Origin: Candidatus Zipacnadum vermilionense
Lineage (GTDB): Bacteria > Armatimonadota > Zipacnadia > Zipacnadales > Zipacnadaceae
Length of the DNA: 50,702 bases
Assembly (NCBI GenBank): GCA_029821755.1
Contig: JALGSV010000025.1
Location: 1-50,702, forward strand
Reading direction: 5' to 3'
In this document: positions 1 through 8,166 of the stretch, piece by piece
Layout of the letters: every line of letters begins with the position of its first letter
Position numbering within the stretch: the first letter of the stretch is position 1
Translations under genes and position numbers: made by a program
The notes under the pieces: generated by a model
The model's input: the letters and a program-made list of their open reading frames with translations, nothing else
Told to the model about the DNA's origin: nothing
The model's database searches: none

Positions 1-255
1 CTTGAGTTGCCCCGTATGCAGGCCCGCCGGGTCGGTCGTGATCATGGCCAACTGCGTCCCGCCCAGGCCCACGAAGGCCCCGACCGTCTCCTCATTCTCC
101 TCCGTCGCCGGGCCGATGGCCAGGTCCACGCCCACATGCAGCGGCGTCGCCACGCTGGGACCGGTGTCATGCACCCACTCCGCCGCGAACCCCCAACTCG
201 CCGCCGTCAGGATCAGCCCCGCCGCTATCAGTACGCAGAACGTTCGTCGTCGCAT
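1..255 (-). CDS. Secreted protein of unknown function, 3' end beyond the window
   Basis: The first 85 codons are visible and the frame is open to the window edge. It starts with ATG at 255 after a GGGAGG ribosome site. The N-terminus has an arginine-rich start (MRRRTFCVLIAAG), a hydrophobic stretch and an Ala-rich cleavage region ending near residue 25 (GFAA/EW), a typical Sec signal peptide. The mature part begins EWVHDTGPSVATPL and I do not recognise a family. It lies 37 bases downstream of the Ig-like secreted protein on the same strand, so the two are probably co-transcribed and act outside the cytoplasm. Function unknown. Confidence 0.7.
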   Translation of the reverse strand, partial: MRRRTFCVLIAAGLILTAASWGFAAEWVHDTGPSVATPLHVGVDLAIGPATEENEETVGAFVGLGGTQLAMITTDPAGLHTGQLK

Positions 256-292
256 CGAGGTTCCCTCCCTTGATCACGCGGGCAGACCAGGC

Positions 293-1372
293 TTACTGCC
301 AGACGTGGACGCTCTTGTCCGTGACGAAGAACTGGACGTGGCCCAGGACGGTACCGCAGGTGTAGGTGGTGGTGGCCGCGCCCATCGCATCCGTCGTCGC
401 GGTGGTGGGGTTGAGGCTGCCGTGGGTGGCGTCGCCTGTGCCCTCGTAGTCGGGCGGGTCGACGAAGGGGGTATGCTCCGGGGCCCAGTAGCGCAGCTTC
501 CACTCGATCTCGTGGCCCGCGGGAGCACCGGTGGAACTGCCCAGGAAGAGACTCACCCGCGCCGTGGATTCGCCGTCGGGAATCAAGGACATCAACGGCT
601 GGCCGGTGACCGGATCGAGCACGGCCTGGTAGATGGTGCTCTTCTCGAAGTTCACGGTGACCCAGGTGGTCAGGTCCTCGCAGGTCACCTCGACCGAGCC
701 ATTGGTGACGCCATCCCCGGAGGTAAGGACGGTCGAGGCGTTGCCGTAGGCGTTGGTGTCGGCGCTGGCCGGGTTCAGCGCGGGGGCCGTATGGGCGAAG
801 GCATAGCCGGCAGCGCTGAATCCCACGGCCTTGCCGCTGACCGGACTGCCCACCCCGTCGCTGACCGAGGCGACGATGGTGACCTTATGGGCGGCGTTCT
901 CCTTCGCCCCGGCGCAGATCGAGTAGCCGCCGGCCATCGCCATCATCGTCAGGCGCTTGATCTTGATCTGCTTGCTGCTCTGGGCGGAGGCGTAGTCCGC
1001 CCCCCCGCCCTGATAGGTGATGCTGCACAGGTAGGAGACGTAGATGGTGTAGAACCCCGCCGAGCAGTTTGCATAGCTGAGGGTGATGGTGGGGTCGCTG
1101 GGGCCACCCCCGGCGATCTTGGCGGCGGGGTAGTAGCTGTAGGAAAGGGCGGTGGTGAGGAAGGCCTCATTGTTGCTGATCTTCTCGGCGGTCTCCGCGT
1201 CAACCTCGCAGACGGGGTTGGCGTTGTACTGGAGATCGTCAGTGACCCAGCCTTCGCCAGGGCCGGTGAGGTTGACCGACACGGTGGTGAAGCCGGCGGC
1301 GGCGGGCAGGGCGGCAGACAGCAACAGGGGGAGAACCAGCAGGGGCAGAAGAGGAACTTTCAGCGCAGCCAT
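293..1372 (-). CDS. Secreted protein with a bacterial Ig-like (Big_1-type) domain
   Basis: A 359-residue protein. I chose the ATG at 1372 because GGAGGG lies 6 bases upstream; an in-frame ATG at 1414 has no such site. Residues 1-26 (MAALKVPLLPLLVLPLLLSA...) form a signal peptide. The middle (about residues 170-245) has a bacterial Ig-like domain 1 pattern: VTIVASVSDGVGSPVSGKAV followed by an A-x-T-N-A-Y-G-N-A turn. A second similar block near the C-terminus has DATHGSLNPTTATTDAMGAA. Such domains build surface adhesins and cell-envelope proteins. No anchor or sorting signal is seen. It precedes the partial secreted protein at 1-255 in a likely two-gene unit. The role in adhesion is inferred from fold only. 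Confidence 0.72.
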   Translation of the reverse strand: MAALKVPLLPLLVLPLLLSAALPAAAGFTTVSVNLTGPGEGWVTDDLQYNANPVCEVDAETAEKISNNEAFLTTALSYSYYPAAKIAGGGPSDPTITLSYANCSAGFYTIYVSYLCSITYQGGGADYASAQSSKQIKIKRLTMMAMAGGYSICAGAKENAAHKVTIVASVSDGVGSPVSGKAVGFSAAGYAFAHTAPALNPASADTNAYGNASTVLTSGDGVTNGSVEVTCEDLTTWVTVNFEKSTIYQAVLDPVTGQPLMSLIPDGESTARVSLFLGSSTGAPAGHEIEWKLRYWAPEHTPFVDPPDYEGTGDATHGSLNPTTATTDAMGAATTTYTCGTVLGHVQFFVTDKSVHVWQ

Positions 1373-1493
1373 CGCGATCCCTCCAGTTACGGCCAGGATT
1401 CTACGGCAGCGCATATACTATAACCAATATGCGGGGAGGGGGCTGTCAAGGAGTATTCTTGCGTATATTTCTTGATGCGGGGGCCCCTCCCTC

Positions 1494-3662
1494 TCACTCA
1501 TGCTCCACCCGCTCTAGTATGCTCCGCCTCAAATCCTCATCCAGTCGCGACCAGTACTCCGAATACCCGCCCACCCGGATGATCAGGTCCCCGTACTTCT
1601 CCGGGTCGGCCATCGCCGCCTGGAGGGTCGCCTGGTCTACTACTGTCATCTGCAATTGCATCCCGCCTAGCTGGAAGTAGGTCAGCAGCAGGTCTCGCAG
1701 CTTGCGCCGCTGATCGCCGCGGAAGAGCTTCCGGCTCAGGCGGATGTTGGTCACCAGCGTCCCCGGCGCCAGCCAGTGCGGGATCTTCGTGGCCGACTGC
1801 AGCAGCGCCGTAGGGCCGGAGACATCCCGCCCCTGCATCGCCCCGGCGCTGTCGGCTATCGGCATGCCCGCGTGCCGCCCGTCCGGCGTCGCCCCCACCG
1901 GCTTGCCGTAGCCCGCGTAGGTCACGAACATCAGGCACGCCCCCAGGTACCGCCCGCCCCGCCACGGCGCGTACCGGCGCAGCTCCTCAAAGACGAAGGT
2001 CGAGACCTCCCGCATGATCTCGTCCACATAGGGGTCGTCGTTGCCGAAGTGCGGCGCCGCCTTCAGCCGCCGCTGTAGCGCCTCGTGTCCGGCGAAGTCG
2101 TCCCGCAGCGCGGCGAGGAGGTTCTCCGCTTTCGCTCGAGCCTCGACGGGCGAGACGCCCGTCGTACCGTACACCACCTGCTTGACCGCGGCCAGCGAAT
2201 CGGCCACATTCGCCAGGCCCATCACGTTGACGATGCACCAGTTGTACCGCGCCCCGCCCGCGTTGTATTCCCGCCCGTTGTCGAGGCAGTCATCAATCAG
2301 CAGGCTCCGCATGGGCAGCGGATGGTGCGCCGCCTTGCTCTCCTGATTGCTGTCCCACTGCTCCACGCTCCCCCGAATGTACGCGGCGAAATCTTGCTTC
2401 AGCCCGGCCAGGAAGTCCTCGAATCTCTCACACTCTCCCAGCCGCGCCTGGAGACTGTCCACCATCACCAGCGGCAGGTTCAGGTCCCCCTCCAGCGACC
2501 CCACGTTGGACTTGCCGTGCACCATCAGCTCCGTGCAGCCCCCGAAGGCGAAGTCGGCCAGGTCCTTCTCCGACACGTTCAGATGCGCCGCGCGAATCGC
2601 CCGGCGGTACTCCCTCTCGTTGTACAACGCCGGTAGCCCCCCGCCGGAGGCCAGGCAGTCGAAGGTGGCCTCCCAGACCTCCTCGGGCATCTCCGGCGGA
2701 ATCCGCAGCGCCAGGTTGGGCCGCCGCCGCCCCGTGGCCGCCTCAATACACAGCCGCGTCAGCTCGCTCACCGCGTTCGACCCGTCCGCCTGCAGACCGC
2801 CTATCGCCACGTTCCATCCCGCCGCCCGGTCGATCTTCCCCCACATCTCCCCAATCCACTCCCGCGCCTCCTCCGGCGTAATCTCCCCCGCCGCCCGTGA
2901 CTCCTCATAGTAAGGCCGCATGAACTGGTCGAACCGCCCCAGGTTGTCGGTGCCGTCCAGGTGCAGGACCAAGCACGTCCCGATCATCGCCTCGGCAAAC
3001 CCCCGCGCCGGACGGAAGGGCACCTGCGCGTACGCCGCCCGCAGCCGCGCCCGGTTGGCCTCCCCCTCCGCCGTCTCCTGCGGCGAGCTCTCCAGCAGCG
3101 CCACCACCCGCGCGTGGTACTCCGCAATCCCCTCCAGCAGGATCAGCAGCGCCGCATACAACTCCGCCCGCTCCGGCTCCAGCGCCGTCGCCGGCCCCGC
3201 CTGCGCCCCGAGAATCCTCTCCCGGTACCCCTCCAGCCCCTCCGCCAGCACCCGCCCGTAGTTGGGGATGGCATGCGTCCAGCCCCCCACTCTGGGGTAG
3301 CCGTCCAGCGCCTCCGCCAGCGCCCGCAGCGCCGCCGCTTGGCTCTCCTCTCTACACTCCTCGGCCTTATGCCGAAGGGCCTCCACGTCGTATATGAGCC
3401 CCAGGCAATAGTGGAAGCCCGTAGTCGCCCCGGGCACCGTGTACAGCAGGTCCCCGCTCCCCTCCGGCCCCACCGGATACAGCCGCGTCCCCCGATACGG
3501 CGACAACTCCACCTCCCGCAGGTGCGTGGCCATCCCCCGCGCGAACCGCACCACGGGCGCCTCCCCCGCCGCCGCCCTCCACCCCGCCGCGAACAGCTCC
3601 CCGGCGCCGACCAGGTTCTCGCCGATTTCCTCCGCCGTCATCTCCCGACTAACCGTAGTCAT
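1494..3662 (-). CDS. Glycyl radical enzyme, pyruvate formate-lyase family
   Basis: A 722-residue member of the PFL/glycyl radical enzyme family. These enzymes use a protein glycyl radical and an active-site Cys thiyl to cleave C-C, C-N or C-O bonds under anaerobic conditions. The Cys is C376 in FGGCTELMV (GCxE motif, with T where many have V). The radical Gly is G699 in RVGGYSEYW near the C-terminus. I chose ATG 3662 (MTTVSREM), which follows GGAGGGGGCT; upstream codons are open but low-complexity. It is slightly shorter than E. coli PFL (about 760). The residues do not let me choose between PFL, a diol or glycerol dehydratase-like enzyme, or another activity. No radical-SAM activase gene is present in the window. 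A palindrome encoding TTGVSPVEAR appears inserted near residue 503. Confidence 0.85.
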   Translation of the reverse strand: MTTVSREMTAEEIGENLVGAGELFAAGWRAAAGEAPVVRFARGMATHLREVELSPYRGTRLYPVGPEGSGDLLYTVPGATTGFHYCLGLIYDVEALRHKAEECREESQAAALRALAEALDGYPRVGGWTHAIPNYGRVLAEGLEGYRERILGAQAGPATALEPERAELYAALLILLEGIAEYHARVVALLESSPQETAEGEANRARLRAAYAQVPFRPARGFAEAMIGTCLVLHLDGTDNLGRFDQFMRPYYEESRAAGEITPEEAREWIGEMWGKIDRAAGWNVAIGGLQADGSNAVSELTRLCIEAATGRRRPNLALRIPPEMPEEVWEATFDCLASGGGLPALYNEREYRRAIRAAHLNVSEKDLADFAFGGCTELMVHGKSNVGSLEGDLNLPLVMVDSLQARLGECERFEDFLAGLKQDFAAYIRGSVEQWDSNQESKAAHHPLPMRSLLIDDCLDNGREYNAGGARYNWCIVNVMGLANVADSLAAVKQVVYGTTGVSPVEARAKAENLLAALRDDFAGHEALQRRLKAAPHFGNDDPYVDEIMREVSTFVFEELRRYAPWRGGRYLGACLMFVTYAGYGKPVGATPDGRHAGMPIADSAGAMQGRDVSGPTALLQSATKIPHWLAPGTLVTNIRLSRKLFRGDQRRKLRDLLLTYFQLGGMQLQMTVVDQATLQAAMADPEKYGDLIIRVGGYSEYWSRLDEDLRRSILERVEHE
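2145..2170. repeat. Palindromic element inside the glycyl radical enzyme gene
   Basis: The palindrome GACGGGCGAGACGCCCGTC, followed by GTACCG, reads in frame through the gene. It resembles the hairpin at 28761-28811, which carries the same GTACGACGGGC arm. It falls in a stretch where family members usually have a short linker before LLAAL, so it looks like a tolerated insertion. Confidence 0.5.
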
Positions 3663-3817
3663 AGCCCCCTCCGATCCCTCAGGGAAATCCTGCGAGGGGA
3701 AGGTGTACACCGCGAGGAGGGGCGTGTCAAGGGACGAGTGCAGGGGGGTGTGACCTCTGTTTGCCCGCAAACCGAGCCGAGTGCGCGGTGCTGGTATGGG
3801 GTGGCGGGGTTCCGGCT

Positions 3818-3868
3818 CCCCCTCTCCCCTGCCGCAGGCGCGGGGAGAGGGGACTGTGGGGTGAGGTG
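3818..3868 (+). repeat. Dispersed repeat, family A (CTCTCCCC...GGGGAGAGG...GGGGTGAGG)
   Basis: A pyrimidine-rich arm (CCCCTCTCCCC), a short spacer, the complementary arm (GGGGAGAGGGG) and a tail GTGGGGTGAGG. The same architecture recurs near 5185, 5231, 10494, 12975, 16592, 19575, 28957 and 29936, and on the other strand near 39690. This copy lies in the divergent interval between the glycyl radical enzyme and the UROD-like gene. Confidence 0.75.
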
Positions 3869-3940
3869 CCCCCGTGCAGGGGGCCGCGGCATGCGCGGCG
3901 AATCTCCCGCCCACATCCTCACCTCACTGGAGGTCCCTTC

Positions 3941-4981
3941 ATGTCCCTCGAACGCGGTCTGGCCGGTCTCAACCTGGAGATGCCCCTGGAGATACCGCGC
4001 ACCGAGTACCTCGATCATTCGGGCTACGTCCGCTATCTCACCGGCCTTGACCCCAACGACCCCGAGGTCGCCGAGGAGGCCTGGCGTCAAACCTACCTCA
4101 AGCTCGACTACGACTTCAACTGGCTCACTTACGACGGCGTCGGTCTGAGCAGCGGTCGCTCCTCCTGGATGGGCACCGCCACTTACTCCGAGAACCAGCA
4201 GGACCTCCGCGGCCATGTCGACGGCTATGCCTCGGTCCGCGAGGTCCTGGACATGGACCCGGTTACCGAATACGCCCAGCCCGATATAGCCACCGTCGTC
4301 ACCGATTTCCAGGAGAACCTGGACCGCTCCCGCCGTCAGTGCCCCTGCGCTCTCATCCCCGGCGGCATCTACAATTCCGTCTTCACCTGGTGCATCCTCG
4401 CCTTCGGCTGGGAGATGTTCATGGAGGCGGCCATGGACGACCCGGTCCGCTTCGACGAGATCATGGAAGGCTTCTTCTCCATCTCCCAGCGCAACGTCGA
4501 GGCCTGGCTCCAAACCGATATGCCCTTCTTCCTCTGCCACGACGACATCGTCTGGGCAGCCGGCCCGGTCTTCCACCCGGACTGGTACCGGAAGAACGTC
4601 ATCGCCCGCTACGAGCGCCTGTGGGAGCCGATCCGCAAGCGCGGCCTGAAGGTCCTGTTCTGCAGCGACGGCAACTACACCGAGCTGGTGGATGACCTGG
4701 TCGCCGCCGGGGCCGACGGCTTCATCTTCGAGCCGCTGACCAGCCTGGAGTACATCGCCGAGCGCTACGGCAACACGCACGTGATGATCGGCAACGCTGA
4801 CTGCCGCATCCTCCAGCGCGGCCCAGAGTCGGCGATTCTTGCCGAGGTCGAGCGCTGCTATCAGCTAGGCCGCCGTCATCCCGGCTACTTCTTCGCGGTG
4901 GGTAATCATATCCCCTATAATATCCCCGTAGAGAACGTGGCCTACTACATGAACCAGATCGCCGCCCACCGCCGGCGGTAG
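3941..4981 (+). CDS. Uroporphyrinogen decarboxylase (URO-D) family protein
   Basis: A 346-residue protein of the URO-D superfamily, which includes haem-pathway HemE and many corrinoid or methylcobamide methyltransferases. The start ATG at 3941 follows CTGGAGGTCCC. The C-terminal half has the TIM-barrel pattern of the family: GLKVLFCSDGNYTELVDDL, then GADGFIFEP, then THVMIGNADCRIL, then GNHIPYNIP near the end. The Cys and His in these strands could bind metal, as in methyltransferase members, but this is inference. It lacks the N-terminal substrate motif expected of true HemE and no haem genes are nearby, so a methyltransferase-like or unknown role is more likely. It is divergent from the glycyl radical enzyme across 278 bases and may share regulation with it. 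Confidence 0.8.
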   Translation: MSLERGLAGLNLEMPLEIPRTEYLDHSGYVRYLTGLDPNDPEVAEEAWRQTYLKLDYDFNWLTYDGVGLSSGRSSWMGTATYSENQQDLRGHVDGYASVREVLDMDPVTEYAQPDIATVVTDFQENLDRSRRQCPCALIPGGIYNSVFTWCILAFGWEMFMEAAMDDPVRFDEIMEGFFSISQRNVEAWLQTDMPFFLCHDDIVWAAGPVFHPDWYRKNVIARYERLWEPIRKRGLKVLFCSDGNYTELVDDLVAAGADGFIFEPLTSLEYIAERYGNTHVMIGNADCRILQRGPESAILAEVERCYQLGRRHPGYFFAVGNHIPYNIPVENVAYYMNQIAAHRRR

Positions 4982-5001
4982 CACAGGCTACCCAGCCTGT
5001 G
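4982..5001. repeat. Short palindrome, family B (CACAGGCT/AGCCTGTG)
   Basis: CACAGGCT and AGCCTGTG are separated by ACCC. It begins one base after the stop codon of the UROD-like gene. Related palindromes with arms of the type CxCAGGCTT or ACCGGCG occur throughout the window. It could act as a transcription-terminating or mRNA-stabilising hairpin, but it has no U tract. Confidence 0.65.
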
Positions 5002-5057
5002 TCGGGTAGCAGCGCCTTCCGCGGCGCGCGCAGACGGACGACCGTCTCGCGTCTATC

Positions 5058-6239
5058 ATGCCCGACCTCAACATCGAACCCGAGGACCTCGACCAGGAGC
5101 CTCTCCCGCCTCCTCCCTCCCCGGCCGCCTCGGAAGACGACCTCCTCGTCATCGAGTCGGACGACCTCGCCAACGTCGCTACAACTCCCCCCTCTCCTGC
5201 AACGAGAGGCGGGCAGGGAGGTGAGGCTCTCTTCCCCCCTCTACCGAAGGGAGCGGAGGCAGGAGGTGAGGCCCTGTCCGGCAAGGGTGGCACCCTCGCT
5301 TTCTCCCACGTCGCCGGCTGGAGTTTGCTCCATCTGGCCCTGGCCGGCGCCCTCGGCGGCTTCCTGGCCTGGGCCTGCAACGAGCCTTTCACCAACGACC
5401 AGGCGCAGGAGACTGAGCCGCTCGTGATCCTCCTGCACATGGCTCTCTTCGGGGCTTCGCTGGGGGGTCTGATCGGCGCGACCCTGGGGGCAGTCGAGGG
5501 TCTCTCGGCGGGGGTGATCGACAAGGCCCTGCGCGGCGCCGGCCTGGGCCTGCTCATCGGCGGCGCCGGTGGGGCCTTGGGAGGCTTGCTGGGTCAGCTT
5601 CTCTACGGCGGCCTCCACGGCGGCAAGTTGCCGCTGCTGGCCCAGATTCTCGTCCGCGCTTTCGCCTGGGCCCTGGTGGGGGTCTTCGTCGGCCTGGGCC
5701 AGGGCGCGCAGGGCGCCTCCCCGCGCAAGCTGGCCAACGGCCTGCTCGGCGGGGCTATCGGCGGCTTCGCCGGGGGCTTCCTCTTCGACCCTATCGGCAG
5801 CCTGGTGCAGTTCTTCGTCTCCGGGGAGGGCCCCCATGCCGGCTGGCTCAGCCGGATGGTGGCGATGGTGGTCATGGGCATCTGCACCGGCGCCGCCATT
5901 GCCCTGGTGCAGGAGCTGCGCAAGGAGGCCTGGCTGATCGTAGTCGGCGGCCCGCTCAGCGGCAAACAGTTCATCCTCCACCGCCCGCTCACCAGCGTCG
6001 GCAGCAGCCCCAAGTCGGACATCTGCCTCCTACGCGATCCCGGCATTCTCCCGCAGCACTTCTTCCTCCAGCAACCCGGCCCCGCGCATCTACTGGTCGC
6101 CACCCCCGACGCCCCCGTGGCCCTAAACGGCCGCCCCACCGCCCGCCACCACCTCCACAACGGCGACATGATAGGCCTCGGCCACACGGTTCTCGAGTAC
6201 AGACTGAAGGCAGTGCCGCCGGGTCTGCCGGAGGACTGA
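5058..6239 (+). CDS. Glycine-rich membrane protein with C-terminal FHA domain
   Basis: A 393-residue protein. Residues 1-90 are acidic and Pro-rich and probably disordered. Residues about 95-300 hold several hydrophobic Gly/Ala-rich segments with glycine-zipper spacing (GGLIGATLGAVEG, GLLIGGAGGALGGLLG). The last 95 residues look like an FHA fold: GGPLSGKQFILHRPL, then SVGSSPKSDICL, then PQHFFL, then LHNGDMIGLGHTVLEY. FHA domains bind phosphothreonine peptides, so the protein may couple kinase signalling to the membrane. The start ATG 5058 lacks a clear ribosome site. Codons 43-72 are two tandem copies of dispersed repeat family A, read as PPSPATRGGQGGEAL and PPLPKGAEAGGEAL. A broken second copy of the C-terminus lies at 7895-8020. 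Confidence 0.75.
   Translation: MPDLNIEPEDLDQEPLPPPPSPAASEDDLLVIESDDLANVATTPPSPATRGGQGGEALFPPLPKGAEAGGEALSGKGGTLAFSHVAGWSLLHLALAGALGGFLAWACNEPFTNDQAQETEPLVILLHMALFGASLGGLIGATLGAVEGLSAGVIDKALRGAGLGLLIGGAGGALGGLLGQLLYGGLHGGKLPLLAQILVRAFAWALVGVFVGLGQGAQGASPRKLANGLLGGAIGGFAGGFLFDPIGSLVQFFVSGEGPHAGWLSRMVAMVVMGICTGAAIALVQELRKEAWLIVVGGPLSGKQFILHRPLTSVGSSPKSDICLLRDPGILPQHFFLQQPGPAHLLVATPDAPVALNGRPTARHHLHNGDMIGLGHTVLEYRLKAVPPGLPED
5185..5272 (+). repeat. Two tandem family A repeats inside the FHA protein gene
   Basis: Copy one (5185-5230) reads CCCCCTCTCCTGC...CGAGAGG...GGGAGGTGAGG. Copy two (5231-5272) reads CCCCCCTCTACCG...GGAGC...AGGAGGTGAGG. Both are translated in frame and give the related peptides GGQGGEAL and GAEAGGEAL in the disordered N-terminal region. 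Confidence 0.7.
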
Positions 6240-6256
6240 CGGGGCATATCAGCATT

Positions 6257-7882
6257 GTGGCAAAGGACGAGAACTGCATGGTGTCTCTCGAATCGCCAAA
6301 GGAGCCAACACCCTTGCCCGGAACACGATCCTGGCTCAGAGCCGAGGCTTGGCCGATCGCGCTGATTGCCTTCGGTACTGCTCTGCGCCTGCAGCAGTAT
6401 CTGGCCAACCCCTCGCTGCGACTCGACGAGGCCATGCTGGCGCTTAACCTAGTGAATCGGTCCTTCTCCGGCCTCCTGCAGCCCCTGGAGCACGGGCAGG
6501 GCGCACCCCCGGTCTTCTTACTCGCAGAGCGACTCGCCGTCGTGCTGGCCGGGCCGAGTGAGTACGCGCTGCGGGCCTTGCCTCTGCTCGCTTCGCTGGC
6601 GTGTCTCCCGCTACTATACCTACTGGCCCGCCGCTGGATTGGCAGGCCGGGGGCCCTCATTGCTTTGGCGCTCTTCGTCGTCTCCTACGAACCCCTTCGC
6701 TTCTCGCGTGAGGTTAAGCAATACTCCCTTGATATACTGGTTGCCCTGGTACTGTATATCGGGCTCGATACGGTCTTGTCACGTCCGCTGCGCTGGGGTC
6801 GAGCCCTCCTCTGTGGTCTTACCGGCATCGGCGCCATCTTCACCTCGCACCCCGCCGTGTTCATACTGGGCGCCATGGCCCTCTTTCCCCTGCAGCAGTA
6901 TCTGCGAAAGCGGGAGTGGCAGCGACTGCTTCCACTAGGTGCAGTCTACCTGATCTGGGGAATCGGTCTGGGCGCTTTCTACTGGCTGTTCGCCCGTAAC
7001 CTCCACGGCAGCGAAGGTCTCGCCAACTACTGGGAGTACGGCTACGTTCCCTTCCCACCCCGCTCCGTGAGCGATCTGCGCTGGCCCCTTGAGTCCTTCT
7101 TCACTTTTTTCTCGAATCCGGGCGGGTTCCAGTATTCCGCCGTGGCGGCTCTTCCCTTCTTTGCCGGGTGTGTGTCGTTGCTGCACCGAGATCCCCGGCG
7201 CGCTTGGTATCTGTTGGGGCCCCTCCTCCTGGTGTTGTGCGCCTCCCTGCTGCGTGTCTATCCCTTCGGCGACCGTCTCATAGTCTTCCTGGTGCCCGCC
7301 CTGCTCTTGCTTGTGGCCGAGGGCGTGAGGTACTTCGCCCTGAAACTGGGCGAACGGGCCCCGGTGACGGTGTTCCTCATCGCCCTCTTGCTTGTTCCTG
7401 TCTACCTGCGTGTACCCACCATGATTACCGAGCCCGGGATGGTTCGGGATGTCCGTCCTCTTCTCCAGTACATCGCGGACCATCGCCAGCCCGGCGACCT
7501 CATCTACGTGTACCGCTACGCCTGGGCAGCCACAACCTTCTACATGCCGCGTTTCGGACTGGACGCCAAGGACATGGTCTGGGGTCAAGAGTCCTCTCAT
7601 ACCGACGAATTCGCGCGGGTCGCCGAGTTGAGGAAGATAGCTGGCCGCGGGAGGGTGTGGCTGGTCTTTGCGCAGGAGGTCCCTGGTTGGCAAGGAATAA
7701 CGGACGAGAAGTACCTCGTCCACTATCTCGATGCGCACGCACAGAGACTGGACGACCTCAAGCGACTCAATGCGGCACTGTACCTGTACGATCTCACCAA
7801 CACTCCGCCGCCCCAGCCGGACTTGCCAGAAGAAGCAGGACACTCCGCGGGTGCCACGCCGAGCCCAGGAGTTACCAGATGA
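6257..7882 (+). CDS. Glycosyltransferase family 39-like integral membrane protein
   Basis: A 541-residue polytopic membrane protein resembling the GT39/ArnT-type (PMT_2) glycosyltransferases, which move sugars from polyprenyl-phosphate carriers on the outer face of the membrane. The N-terminal loop has NPSLRLDEAMLAL, matching the conserved acidic loop of this fold, followed by GAPPVFLLAERL and FSREVKQYSLDIL. About ten hydrophobic segments span residues 80-400. A soluble C-terminal domain starts near DLIYVYRYAWAATTFYMP. The start is GTG 6257, or ATG 6278 (preceded by AAAGGA); the choice is uncertain. It begins 17 bases after the FHA gene and is followed by remains of a second FHA C-terminus. 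The acceptor is unknown. Confidence 0.72.
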   Translation: MAKDENCMVSLESPKEPTPLPGTRSWLRAEAWPIALIAFGTALRLQQYLANPSLRLDEAMLALNLVNRSFSGLLQPLEHGQGAPPVFLLAERLAVVLAGPSEYALRALPLLASLACLPLLYLLARRWIGRPGALIALALFVVSYEPLRFSREVKQYSLDILVALVLYIGLDTVLSRPLRWGRALLCGLTGIGAIFTSHPAVFILGAMALFPLQQYLRKREWQRLLPLGAVYLIWGIGLGAFYWLFARNLHGSEGLANYWEYGYVPFPPRSVSDLRWPLESFFTFFSNPGGFQYSAVAALPFFAGCVSLLHRDPRRAWYLLGPLLLVLCASLLRVYPFGDRLIVFLVPALLLLVAEGVRYFALKLGERAPVTVFLIALLLVPVYLRVPTMITEPGMVRDVRPLLQYIADHRQPGDLIYVYRYAWAATTFYMPRFGLDAKDMVWGQESSHTDEFARVAELRKIAGRGRVWLVFAQEVPGWQGITDEKYLVHYLDAHAQRLDDLKRLNAALYLYDLTNTPPPQPDLPEEAGHSAGATPSPGVTR

Positions 7883-7894
7883 TCCCAGGCAGTG

Positions 7895-8020
7895 TGACGT
7901 GGCACGACGGGCGTTCGCGTCTCCCGGAGAGCCGCCTGCCACTACAGCGGCAACATGATCGGCCTCGGCCACACGGTGCTAGAATACCGGCTAAAAGCGA
8001 TCCCGCCCGGTCCGGGGTAG
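7895..8020 (+). pseudogene. Remnant of a second FHA-domain gene (C-terminal end only)
   Basis: The frame ending with TAG at 8018 reads GNMIGLGHTVLEYRLKAIPPG. This matches the C-terminus of the intact FHA protein at 6239 at 19 of 21 residues. The DNA differs at many third positions, about 78% identical over 58 bases by eye, so it is a diverged paralogue and not a fresh duplication. Upstream similarity fades within about 15 residues (CHY before GNMI) and no start is present. The glycosyltransferase gene lies between the intact and broken copies. Confidence 0.7.
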
Positions 8021-8090
8021 CGCAGGCTTCCAAGCCTGCGTCCCGCGCCGTCCTTGGGGAATTCCGGGGACACCATACTTAATTACCCCT
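8021..8090. repeat. Family B palindrome followed by a GGGGACACCATACTTAATT element
   Basis: CGCAGGCTT-CC-AAGCCTGCG (8021-8040) is a perfect 20-base palindrome directly after the stop of the FHA remnant. It is followed at about 8056-8090 by GGGGAATTCCGGGGACACC and ATACTTAATTACCCC. From memory, similar GGGGACA-ATACTTAATT sequences flank REP-associated tyrosine transposases in other bacteria. No transposase is present here, so this would be a lone remnant. Confidence 0.5.
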
Positions 8091-8166
8091 GTTTTCCTAC
8101 GGAAGCCAGAGGACACCCATTTCCCGCCCTCAAGCCTCTGTCCTGCCCTTTTCCACGTTCCACGTT

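Noticed and set aside
2-1423. A 473-codon open frame on the plus strand opposite the secreted proteins
   Set aside because: It is antisense to two genes with signal peptides and ribosome sites. The translation is low-complexity Gly/Val/Arg without domains, as expected for an antisense frame in high-GC DNA.
3663-3914. An N-terminal extension of the glycyl radical enzyme (84 codons)
   Set aside because: The frame is open, but the peptide is Arg/Pro low-complexity and crosses the family A repeat. The ribosome site supports ATG 3662.
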